Shown here in pieces: positions 1-8,413 of a stretch of DNA of 8,413 nt. The translations under genes and the position numbers were made by a program. Source of the DNA: Caulobacter sp. B11 (GTDB lineage: Bacteria; Pseudomonadota; Alphaproteobacteria; Caulobacterales; Caulobacteraceae); the NCBI RefSeq assembly GCF_002737765.1, contig NZ_PEGG01000069.1, positions 1 through 8,413 of the forward strand, read 5' to 3'. Each line of letters begins with the position of its first letter. Positions within the stretch are counted from its first letter, which is position 1. The notes beneath the pieces are model-generated. The model ran no database searches and had not been told where the DNA came from. It worked only from the letters and a program-made list of their open reading frames with translations.

Positions 1-234
1 ACGGGGATTGTCGCCGTGACCGACGCCGAGGTGGCCGAGGCCATGCGCTACGCCTTCTCGATGCTCAAACTGGTGGTCGAGCCCGGCGGCTGCGTGGCCC
101 TGGCCGCCGCCCTGGCCGGCAAGATCGACGTGCGCGACAAGACCTCGGCCGTCGTGCTGTCGGGCGGAAATGTCGATCCGGCCTTGTATGCCCGGGTGTT
201 GGCGGGCGAAATCTTAGCGACAGCCGCGGGATGA
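1..234 (+). CDS. Threonine/serine dehydratase (PLP fold-type II), C-terminal fragment
   Basis: The reading frame is open from base 1 and ends at the TGA at 232-234, so only about the last 77 residues are present. They match the end of the catalytic domain of threonine dehydratase, serine racemase and hydroxyaspartate dehydratase enzymes: an EPGGCVALAA segment (the family usually has EPxGAxALAA) and the closing strand VVLSGGNVDP followed by a short helix. The protein stops right after this helix, so there is no C-terminal ACT regulatory domain. It is therefore the short catabolic or racemase-like form rather than feedback-controlled biosynthetic IlvA. These enzymes remove ammonia from threonine, serine or 3-hydroxyaspartate in the cytoplasm. 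The aldolase-like gene 21 bases downstream suggests co-transcription and a hydroxy-amino-acid substrate. The PLP lysine and N-terminal half lie outside the window, so substrate cannot be decided here. An internal GTG at position 16 is not the start. Confidence 0.85.
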   Translation, partial: TGIVAVTDAEVAEAMRYAFSMLKLVVEPGGCVALAAALAGKIDVRDKTSAVVLSGGNVDPALYARVLAGEILATAAG

Positions 235-255
235 CGGCGAGGGGATCGCAGAACC

Positions 256-1452
256 ATGACATTTCCAGGCGCGGAAGCCTTGCCCCAGACCCCTCTCCTG
301 GTCGTCGACCGCGCGGCCCTGACCCGAAATCTCGACCGGATGCAGGCGCTCTGCGACGCCGCCGGCGTGCGACTCCGGGCCCATGGCAAGATGCACAAGT
401 GCGTCGCCCTGGGCCGCCTTCAGGTCGAACGCGGCGCCGTGGGCCTGTGCGCCCAAACGGTAGGCGAGGCCGAGGCCTTCGCGGCCGGCGGCATAGCCGA
501 CATCCTGGTCACCGCCCCGCCGCCGCCGTGGGGCGCCGCGCGGCTGGCCGCCCTGGCCAAGTCCGGCGCCCGGATCGGGGTGACCGCCGACGACGCCGGC
601 CAGATCGACCGCCTGTCCGACGCCGCCGTCGCGGCCGGGACGACCCTGGACCTGGTCGTCGACCTCGACCTGGGCACTCACCGCACCGGCGCCTATCCGG
701 CCGACGCCCTGGCCCTGGCCCGCGCCGCCGATGCCGCGCCGGGCCTGCGCTTCGCCGGTCTCCAGGCCTATCTGGGCCACCTTCAGCACCTGTCTGACCT
801 AGACCTGCGGCGCAGCGCCGACGAGGCGGCCTTCGCCGTGCTCCAGGCCCTGGTCGCCGAGCTGACCGCCGCCGGCCTGCCGCCCGGGGTCATCACCGGC
901 GGCGGCACCGGCACCCACGCCTTCGACCTGGCCTCCGGCGTGTTCACCGAACTGCAGGCCGGCTCCTACCTGTTGATGGACGTCGAGTACGAGGATTGCG
1001 GCCCGCCCGGCGGCGGCGCCTGGCCGTTCGAGGCGGCGCTGATGGTGGCCACCACCGTGGTCTCGGCCCGCCACAAGAGCCACGTCGTCGTCGACGCCGG
1101 CTTCAAGGGCATGTCGATGGACGGACCGCCGGCCCAGGTGATGGCCGGCGCGGCGCCGGGATCGCTCTGGCGGCCGATGGGCGACGAGCACGGCATGATC
1201 GCCCATCCGGCCCTGATCGACGTGCTCAAGGCCGGCGGTCGCGAGCCCCTGGGCTTCGACCGGGCCGTCAGCGCCGCCGACGCCGATCCGGCGCGGGCCT
1301 TTCCGCCCGACGCGCCCAAGGTCGGCGACATCGTCTGGCTGCGGCCCGGCCACTGCGATCCGACCATCAATCTCTATGACGCCCTTCACGTCTGGGACGG
1401 CGAAAGGCTGGAACGCTGGGCGGTGGATGCGCGGCGGGTCAGTCCGGCCTGA
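256..1452 (+). CDS. DSD1-family PLP enzyme, D-threonine / 3-hydroxyaspartate aldolase-like
   Basis: 398 residues, the usual length for this alanine-racemase-fold (type III) family. The N-terminal barrel carries the PLP lysine motif RAHGKMHK (K45 is the likely Schiff-base lysine; most relatives have RPH). A glycine-rich phosphate loop, TGGGTGT, lies at 214-220. Near the C-terminus PGHCDPT gives H366 and D368, the His-x-Asp metal pair known in D-threonine aldolase; eukaryotic D-serine dehydratase of the same family uses His-x-Cys. This favours an aldolase that reversibly splits a beta-hydroxy amino acid to glycine plus an aldehyde (acetaldehyde or glyoxylate). The position spacing is ambiguous because C367 sits between H and D. 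The ATG at 256 is preceded by GAGGGG 11 bases upstream, and the gap to the dehydratase is only 21 bases, so the two are probably one operon. D-threonine, D-hydroxyaspartate and (2R,3S)-hydroxyaspartate all remain possible substrates. Confidence 0.85.
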   Translation: MTFPGAEALPQTPLLVVDRAALTRNLDRMQALCDAAGVRLRAHGKMHKCVALGRLQVERGAVGLCAQTVGEAEAFAAGGIADILVTAPPPPWGAARLAALAKSGARIGVTADDAGQIDRLSDAAVAAGTTLDLVVDLDLGTHRTGAYPADALALARAADAAPGLRFAGLQAYLGHLQHLSDLDLRRSADEAAFAVLQALVAELTAAGLPPGVITGGGTGTHAFDLASGVFTELQAGSYLLMDVEYEDCGPPGGGAWPFEAALMVATTVVSARHKSHVVVDAGFKGMSMDGPPAQVMAGAAPGSLWRPMGDEHGMIAHPALIDVLKAGGREPLGFDRAVSAADADPARAFPPDAPKVGDIVWLRPGHCDPTINLYDALHVWDGERLERWAVDARRVSPA

Positions 1453-1513
1453 GGTCCGCGGGCCCCGGCGCGGGTCAGGCCATGATCGAACCGACAGGCG
1501 CTTCCCCTCGCCG

Positions 1514-1542
1514 ATGACCCCGGCTACGGTCCGGGCTAACGA
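1514..1542 (+). promoter_or_regulatory. Possible housekeeping promoter of the M28 peptidase gene
   Basis: In the 114-base gap before the peptidase, ATGACCC (1514-1520) and GCTAACGA (1535-1542) resemble the Caulobacter sigma-73 elements TTGACGS and GCTANAWC with a 14-base spacer. Each matches in only part of its positions. Transcription from here would give a leader of roughly 20 bases before the ATG. The call rests on weak element matches and a suitable position. Confidence 0.25.
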
Positions 1543-1566
1543 ACAAAATTGCTCCAAAGAGAGACA

Positions 1567-3222
<1,656 letters not shown>

Positions 3223-3269
3223 ATGATGTGCTGGGCGGCTCGATCTCTCGGACCGCCCCCACTTCCGCA

Positions 3270-3389
3270 CTCCCCGGCGAAGGCCGGGGCCCAGATCGAG
3301 CCCACCCGCGCCTGTCGAACGGCTGAGGTCTTCGGCGCGATCACTCAAGTCGCTCAGGCTGAATCTGGGCCCCGGCCTTCGCCGGGGAG
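3270..3389. repeat. Inverted pair of REP-like palindromic units
   Basis: Two arms, 3270-3296 and 3363-3389, are perfect inverted copies of 27 bases, separated by 66 bases. Past one mismatch the pairing continues for four more bases outwards (3265-3268 with 3391-3394). Each arm contains its own small hairpin: CCCCGGC / GCCGGGG with a GAAG loop. This two-level palindrome, placed between genes, is the layout of REP/BIME elements. From memory, similar CCCCGGCGAAGGCCGGGG units are scattered between genes in Caulobacter-like genomes, but I could not check this. It may act as a transcript-end or mRNA-stabilising structure for the peptidase gene. There is no T-run for a standard terminator. The rest of the 3223-3440 gap shows no convincing gene. 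Confidence 0.8.
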
Positions 3390-3440
3390 AGCGGGTTTGG
3401 GGGGTCAGGGCGCTCCTGAAAAAGTCTTGAAGCTCAAACC

Positions 3441-4829
<1,389 letters not shown>

Positions 4830-4848
4830 AGTCCCGACGCCTGGAGCG

Positions 4849-4879
4849 TTGACGTGGGACCGTCGGCCGGGCCTAGCTG
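4849..4879 (+). promoter_or_regulatory. Candidate promoter for the exported hydrolase gene
   Basis: TTGACG at 4849-4854 is a perfect -35 match, followed after 17 bases by CCTAGC/CCTAGCTG (4872-4879), a weak match to the Caulobacter -10 form GCTANAWC. It lies in the 79-base gap after sdaA and would give a leader of about 20-25 bases before the ATG at 4909. The -10 match is the weak part of this call; read-through from sdaA is also possible. Confidence 0.35.
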
Positions 4880-4892
4880 GGAGCCAACTCCC
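4879..4892 (+). promoter_or_regulatory. Small palindrome in the hydrolase leader
   Basis: GGGAG (4879-4883) and CTCCC (4888-4892) can pair around a CCAA loop, between the candidate -10 and the ATG at 4909. It could be a leader hairpin or a short operator. GGGAG lies 25 bases from the ATG, too far to be its ribosome binding site. Five pairs in GC-rich DNA may be chance. Confidence 0.2.
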
Positions 4893-4908
4893 GTCGGATT
4901 CCTTGTTC

Positions 4909-5793
4909 ATGCGCCTCCTCGGCCTCGCCGCAGCCCTGTCCCTGATCGCCGCCGCCCCGGCCCTCGCCGCGCCCCAGACCTTCAGCGACCTGCTGGCCAA
5001 GCCGCGCGGCGCGGCGACCGCCCATATCGCCTATGGCGCCGAGCCGGAGCAGTTCGGCGACCTGTGGCTGCCGGAGGGACCGGGCCAGCACCCGGTCGTG
5101 GTCTTGATCCACGGCGGCTGCTGGCTGGCCGAATATCCCAGCGTCGAGCTGATGGCCTATATGGCCAAGGACCTGCAGGGGCGCGGCTATGCGGTGTGGA
5201 ACCTGGCCTATCGCCGGCTGGGCGAGCCGGGCGGCGGCTATCCGGGCACCTACAATGACGTCGCCGCCGGCCTGGACCGGCTACGCGAGTTGGCGCCCGA
5301 GCACCATCTGGACCTCAAGCGGGTGGTGGTGGCCGGGCACTCGGCCGGCGGACATCTGACGACCTGGGCGGCGGGCCGCGCCCGGCTGCCCAAGGCCAGC
5401 CCGCTGCGAGTCGCCAAGCCGCTGAAGATCCGCGGCGCGGTCAGCCTGGCCGGAATCAATGACCTGGCCGCCTATCGCGCCACCGGCCCTGACGCCTGCG
5501 GCGGTCCCGGCACCATCGACCGCCTGACGGCCGGCGCCGCCCTGCCCGACTATGCCGACACCTCGCCGCCCGCCTTCCTGCCGATCAAGGTTCCGCTGGC
5601 GGTGATCTCGGGCCAGATGGACCCGATCGTGCCGCCGGCCTTCGGCGTCGATTTCGCGGCCCGGGCCAAGGCGGCGGGCGACAGGGTCGAGGAAATCACC
5701 ATTCCCGAGGCCGGCCATTTCGAGTTGATCGACCCGGCCTCTGCGGCCTGGCCGCAGGTGCTGGCGGTGATCGACGCGATGGCGGGGCGGTAA
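4909..5793 (+). CDS. Exported alpha/beta hydrolase (esterase/lipase-like)
   Basis: 294 residues from the ATG at 4909. This start was chosen because it begins a clean signal peptide (MRLL, then an Ala/Leu core ending ALAAP near residue 21). The open frame runs 20 codons further upstream to a TTG at 4849, but that would bury the signal. The catalytic set is visible: the oxyanion motif HGGCW at 68-72, nucleophile S145 in GHSAGG, D238 in SGQMDP, and H270 in EAGHFE. The HGG plus GHSAGG combination is that of the carboxylesterase / feruloyl-esterase-like / kynurenine-formamidase-like branch. The signal peptide argues for periplasmic ester hydrolysis rather than cytoplasmic kynurenine breakdown. The natural substrate is unknown. 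No strong Shine-Dalgarno precedes the start. It follows sdaA by 79 bases and probably has its own promoter. It is convergent with the DUF2855 gene. Confidence 0.88.
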   Translation: MRLLGLAAALSLIAAAPALAAPQTFSDLLAKPRGAATAHIAYGAEPEQFGDLWLPEGPGQHPVVVLIHGGCWLAEYPSVELMAYMAKDLQGRGYAVWNLAYRRLGEPGGGYPGTYNDVAAGLDRLRELAPEHHLDLKRVVVAGHSAGGHLTTWAAGRARLPKASPLRVAKPLKIRGAVSLAGINDLAAYRATGPDACGGPGTIDRLTAGAALPDYADTSPPAFLPIKVPLAVISGQMDPIVPPAFGVDFAARAKAAGDRVEEITIPEAGHFELIDPASAAWPQVLAVIDAMAGR

Positions 5794-5804
5794 GGATCGC
5801 CGCG

Positions 5805-5820
5805 CTCCCCGGCGACGGCC
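5805..5820 (+). repeat. Partial copy of the REP-like unit
   Basis: Bases 5805-5820 match the first 16 bases of the left arm at 3270-3285 with a single difference (C for A at 5816). The unit breaks off at GGCC, where the other copies continue to GGGG. It sits in the 34-base gap between two convergent genes, a usual place for REP-like elements, so a decayed half-unit is plausible. A 16-base GC-rich match could also be partly chance. Confidence 0.4.
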
Positions 5821-5832
5821 TAGGCGCCTAGG
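5819..5832. terminator. Palindrome at the convergent junction, possible bidirectional terminator
   Basis: CCTAGGCGCCTAGG is a perfect 14-base palindrome, able to form a CCTAG/CTAGG stem with a GCGC loop. It lies between the hydrolase stop (5791-5793) and the DUF2855 gene, and contains the TAG stop of the latter (5828-5830 on the minus strand). Position and symmetry fit a shared transcript end. No T-run follows on either strand, so standard intrinsic termination is not shown. Confidence 0.3.
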
Positions 5833-6883
5833 GCCGCACGATGCACCCGGTCTCGGGGCCGGCCCGACCTTCCAGCACCGCCAGATAGGTCGCCGCCATC
5901 GCATCCTGGCCCTGGGCGGTCTCGACCTTCAGCCACCGCGCCGCGTCGGCGACGAAGGCGCTCCAGGCCGCGCCGTAATTGGCCTCGAAGCCGCCGGGGC
6001 CCCAGTCCTCCTGGCGCTTCTTGACCCGGTCGGGGGCGAAGAACAGGATCGGCTTGGGTCCTGGCAGATGGCCCGCGCCGCGCTCAGCTTCCCAATGGGT
6101 GCCGCCGACCAAGCAGGAGTAGGCCAGGTCGTCGCCGAACCGGCCATGCACGGCGGCCAGCACCCCCGCATCGCCGGCGAAGTCGACGAACACCGCCGGC
6201 GTGGCGATCGGCGCCGCCGCGAAGGCCTCATAGGTGACGACCTGGTCGTAGAAGCCCAGGGCCTCGACGAAGGCGACATTGCGCGCCGAGGTCAGACCCA
6301 CAACCTTGGCCCCGCCGCGCTGCTTGAGCAGGAAGGCCAGGCCGATCGCGGTCTTGGACGAGGCGCTGGACAGCACGATCGACCGCGCCCCGAACATCGC
6401 GTTCTCGTCGAGGAAATCGTCGATCAGGAAGCCGGTGATGAACAGCGGCTGCAGCAGGGCCCGCAGCGCCTCAGCCCCGTCGTCGCTCGAAACTGCCGTG
6501 TACTGATTATAGACCGCCGCCAGATGCTGGCGATGCGGCGCGGAGTCGGCGAATCCGCCCCGGGTCTTGCGCGGCAGAACGGTGAGGTGGCTGGACATCG
6601 GATAATAGCCATAGAACCGCTGCCCGACCGCGATGTCCGGATGGTTGGACGCCTCGACCGTCGCGAAACCCCAGACCGGCACCCGGCCGAAACCCTCGGC
6701 CGCCGGAAAGAAGTCCCAGTAGCGCATGGCCTCGCCGAACACGGCATAGGTGATGTTGTTGGCGGTCAGGGCGAAGCTGTCGATCGCCAGCCTCACCTCG
6801 CCCTCGGCCAGGGGCGGCAGGGTCGCGGGCTGGACTTGCGTCTGCCGCAGATCGGTCTTGGCGACCAGAAAATCCCAGGCCAT
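5828..6883 (-). CDS. DUF2855 family protein, MDR/quinone-reductase-like
   Basis: 351 residues starting MAWDFLVAKTD. This ATG (6881-6883) is preceded by AAGGGAG with a 7-base spacer; a TTG 19 codons upstream lacks that support and falls inside a palindrome. The N-terminal part contains SFALTANNITYAVFG (37-51) and YWDFFPA, hallmarks of DUF2855. The second half has a nucleotide-binding type strand-turn-helix, VLSSASSKTAIGLAF (170-184), then VVGLTSARN and ALGFYDQVVTYE (209-220), as in medium-chain dehydrogenase/reductases. No zinc-binding cysteine cluster is visible, so an NAD(P)H-dependent quinone- or enone-reductase-like activity is possible but not shown. The substrate is unknown. The gene lies 93 bases downstream of the dioxygenase gene on the same strand, with a strong palindrome in between that suggests its own control. 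Confidence 0.85.
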   Translation of the reverse strand: MAWDFLVAKTDLRQTQVQPATLPPLAEGEVRLAIDSFALTANNITYAVFGEAMRYWDFFPAAEGFGRVPVWGFATVEASNHPDIAVGQRFYGYYPMSSHLTVLPRKTRGGFADSAPHRQHLAAVYNQYTAVSSDDGAEALRALLQPLFITGFLIDDFLDENAMFGARSIVLSSASSKTAIGLAFLLKQRGGAKVVGLTSARNVAFVEALGFYDQVVTYEAFAAAPIATPAVFVDFAGDAGVLAAVHGRFGDDLAYSCLVGGTHWEAERGAGHLPGPKPILFFAPDRVKKRQEDWGPGGFEANYGAAWSAFVADAARWLKVETAQGQDAMAATYLAVLEGRAGPETGCIVRP

Positions 6884-6924
6884 GGCGGCGCTCCCTTGAG
6901 TGTTGGGGGAAGGTAACAGGCGAT

Positions 6925-6955
6925 GGCGCGAACAAGTCAAACACTTGTTCGCGCC
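6925..6955 (-). promoter_or_regulatory. Perfect 13+13 bp palindrome over a possible -35 box (candidate operator)
   Basis: GGCGCGAACAAGT (6925-6937) and its exact inverse (6943-6955) flank a 5-base centre. Read on the minus strand the centre is GTTTG, and the overlapping TTGACT could be a -35 box for the DUF2855 gene, whose ATG lies 42 bases beyond the palindrome edge. The matching -10 (around GTTACC) is weak. Length, symmetry and overlap with the promoter resemble a TetR-family operator, but no regulator gene is in the window. It could also be a hairpin ending the dioxygenase transcript, though there is no T-run. Confidence 0.5.
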
Positions 6956-6960
6956 CCGCC

Positions 6961-6976
6961 CGCCGGAAGACCGGCG
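6961..6976 (-). terminator. Short GC hairpin directly after the dioxygenase stop codon
   Basis: CGCCGG (6961-6966) and CCGGCG (6971-6976) form a six-pair stem with a four-base loop, abutting the TAG stop of the minus-strand dioxygenase gene (6977-6979). With the larger palindrome at 6925-6955 it makes two hairpins in tandem. No T-run follows, so termination is only suggested by position. Confidence 0.3.
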
Positions 6977-8308
6977 CTAGGCGTTCACCCAGTTCCCGTG
7001 GAAGCCGAACGGCGCCCGTCTCGGCAGTTTGGCGCTCGCCACCGGCCCCGCCGCCACGTCCTGGGCGTTCAGCACCACCAGTTCGCTGAAGTTCAGTTGT
7101 CCGCGATAGACCACCGCCGTCAGCCACCCCTCGCCTTCCGGCGCGTCCGGCGAGGCGGGGGTGAACACCGCCTCGGAGATCGCGTCGCCCGCCGGCACGG
7201 TCCAGTCGGTCCGCTGGCCGGTCTCAAGGTCGATATGGGCGATGATGTTGGCGCGGAAGTCGCCGGGCTTGAGGCTTTGACCGACGAACCAGCCGTGGCG
7301 ATAGGGCAGGCCCGACAGCCGCTCGTCGAAACGCGGGAACTCGCCGGCGAGATCGTCGAGCGGCGTCTCGGTCACCGTCCCGGTCGTCAGGTCGATCGTC
7401 CAGCGCACCAGATAGGCCGCCGCGTTCTCGCCCCGCGTCCCGTCGGCGTTGGGGAACAGCGGCGCGGAGGCGTAACGCATCACGTCGACGATGATCGTCT
7501 CGCCCTCGTCATAGGCGTTCATGACGTGGAAGACATAGCCCTTGGGGGCCTCGATCCAGCGGAGGCTGGCCACGCCCTGATCACGGCGCATCACCGCCAG
7601 CTGGCCGCCCTTTTCCGGCTCCCAGGCGAAGGCCGGCTTGCCGGCCATGGCCCGCTGCAGGCTGCCGGTCAGGGGCAGGACCGGGATCACCACATGGTCG
7701 CGGGTGACCGCGAAATCGTGGATCATCGAGCAATAGGGGGCTTCGAAGGTCTCACGCTTCAGAAGCTTTCCGGTCGCGTCGGCCACGCCCCAGCTGACCT
7801 TGCTCGAGAGCGGCATGGGGTCGTCGGCATAGGCGAAGAACACCATCTCCCCCGTCAAGGGGCAGGTCTTGGGGTGGGCGGTGACCTTGCCGCCCAGATC
7901 GAAGCTGCCGATCGAGTCGAGCTCGGGTCCCGAGATCTGGAAGGGCGCGTGGGCTTCTTCCAGCGCCAGCAGCCGTCCGGCATGCTGGACGATATTGGTG
8001 TTGGCCACGCCGCTCTCGGCGCCCATCACCGACGGATCGGTGGTCATGGGATTGCCCCAGCTGCCAAACAGGGCCTGGCCCGCGTCGTGCTCGAGCCTCC
8101 ACTTGTTGGTGCGGACCCAGCGATTGCGATAGGTGACCTTGCCCTGGCCGAGGGTGAAGGCGTGCAGCATGCCGTCGCCGACGAACCAGTGATAATTGGC
8201 GTCGCGCGGCTCGAACTGCGGGTTGGGGCCATTGCGATACAGCGTGCCCGACAGGCCGGCGGGCAGCTTGCCCTCCACCGGCAGCTCAAAGTCGTCTTCG
8301 CTGCGCAA
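6977..8308 (-). CDS. Carotenoid-oxygenase-family Fe(II) dioxygenase (carotenoid/stilbene cleavage); 5' end uncertain
   Basis: Counting from the in-frame TTG at 8308 the protein has 443 residues. Family resemblance is clear: GTLYRNGPNP (21-30), YHWFVGDGMLHAF (39-51), and four iron-binding histidines H145 (TAHPKTCP), H197 (MIHDFAV), H261 (VFHVMNAY) and H437 (FGFHGNW). Their spacings of 52, 64 and 176 are close to those of the cyanobacterial apocarotenoid oxygenase (about 55, 66, 180). Such enzymes split a C=C bond of carotenoids, apocarotenals or lignin-type stilbenes with O2; which one is not readable here. The TTG is unlikely to be the true start: homologous sequence INPFLSGNFAP continues upstream to about 8341 in the same frame, where no ATG, GTG or TTG exists. 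The only well-placed ATG with a Shine-Dalgarno (8360) is one base out of frame. The gene may therefore be frameshifted, or the read may hold an indel. Confidence 0.85.
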   Translation of the reverse strand: MRSEDDFELPVEGKLPAGLSGTLYRNGPNPQFEPRDANYHWFVGDGMLHAFTLGQGKVTYRNRWVRTNKWRLEHDAGQALFGSWGNPMTTDPSVMGAESGVANTNIVQHAGRLLALEEAHAPFQISGPELDSIGSFDLGGKVTAHPKTCPLTGEMVFFAYADDPMPLSSKVSWGVADATGKLLKRETFEAPYCSMIHDFAVTRDHVVIPVLPLTGSLQRAMAGKPAFAWEPEKGGQLAVMRRDQGVASLRWIEAPKGYVFHVMNAYDEGETIIVDVMRYASAPLFPNADGTRGENAAAYLVRWTIDLTTGTVTETPLDDLAGEFPRFDERLSGLPYRHGWFVGQSLKPGDFRANIIAHIDLETGQRTDWTVPAGDAISEAVFTPASPDAPEGEGWLTAVVYRGQLNFSELVVLNAQDVAAGPVASAKLPRRAPFGFHGNWVNA

Positions 8309-8373
8309 GGGCGCGAAATTGCCGCTCAGAAAAGGATTGATGCGAACCTCGCCCGTCCATGGCCGTTCCTCAC
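8309..8373 (-). other. Ribosome site, ATG and out-of-frame N-terminal codons of the dioxygenase gene
   Basis: On the minus strand GGTGAGGAA is followed five bases later by ATG (8358-8360), a strong start signal. Its frame runs only 24 codons (MDGRGSHQSF...) before a TGA. Removing one C from the CCC at 8352-8354 (a G of the minus-strand GGG) would instead give MDGEVRINPFLSGNFAP, joining the conserved frame. This points to a one-base insertion, real or from sequencing. Confidence 0.6.
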
Positions 8374-8398
8374 CTGGCGCCTGTCGAAAGGCTTATTG

Positions 8399-8411
8399 TT
8401 TACGTCGTAAA
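8399..8411. promoter_or_regulatory. Palindrome TTTACG-T-CGTAAA upstream of the dioxygenase gene
   Basis: A perfect 6+1+6 palindrome in unusually AT-rich DNA, 38 bases upstream of the ATG at 8360. On the minus strand it runs into GTAAACAATAA, where a -10 box would be expected. Position fits an operator of the dioxygenase gene, but the window ends two bases beyond it, so any -35 box or divergent neighbour is unseen. Confidence 0.35.
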
Positions 8412-8413
8412 TT

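Noticed and set aside
1456..1473. CCGCG/CGCGG inverted repeat after the aldolase gene as a terminator
   Set aside because: Only five pairs around an eight-base GC loop and no T-run; expected by chance in such GC-rich sequence.
6923..8410. 495-codon open frame on the plus strand
   Set aside because: It is antisense to the dioxygenase, whose four iron histidines and family motifs are clear. The plus-strand product has no recognisable domain.

Overview
The window is very GC-rich, densely coding DNA with strong G/C preference at third codon positions. Its gene families and a REP-like intergenic palindrome suggest an alphaproteobacterium, most likely of the Caulobacteraceae (Caulobacter or Phenylobacterium type). 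That assignment is an inference from style and protein families, not from a marker gene. No tRNA, rRNA, CRISPR array, transposase or phage gene was seen, and no gap exceeds 300 bases.

Layout on the + strand: (1) the C-terminal end of a short-form threonine/serine dehydratase (1-234); (2) 21 bases later, a DSD1-family PLP and metal enzyme of the D-threonine / 3-hydroxyaspartate aldolase type (256-1452); (3) a secreted M28 metallopeptidase with a PA-type insert (1567-3222); (4) a 218-base gap holding an inverted pair of REP-like units; (5) the single-chain iron-sulfur L-serine dehydratase SdaA (3441-4829); (6) an exported alpha/beta hydrolase (4909-5793). Two genes follow on the - strand: (7) a DUF2855 protein of the MDR superfamily (5828-6883), convergent with the hydrolase across 34 bases, and (8) a carotenoid-oxygenase-family Fe(II) dioxygenase (stop at 6977). 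The N-terminal coding frame of the dioxygenase is one base out of register with its apparent ATG and Shine-Dalgarno site near 8360.

Functionally, the left side is amino-acid degradation: the dehydratase/aldolase pair acts on hydroxy-amino acids, and SdaA turns L-serine into pyruvate. The dehydratase-then-aldolase order resembles bhcB-bhcC of the beta-hydroxyaspartate cycle, but no reductase gene follows. The peptidase and the hydrolase are unrelated exported enzymes with probable promoters of their own. The two minus-strand genes may be transcribed separately, because a perfect 13+13 bp palindrome lies over a possible -35 element ahead of the DUF2855 gene. Most of the window is ordinary chromosomal sequence and I see no convincing new multi-gene system. 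The points most worth checking are the broken 5' end of the dioxygenase gene, the aldolase pair, the REP-like units and two operator-like palindromes.
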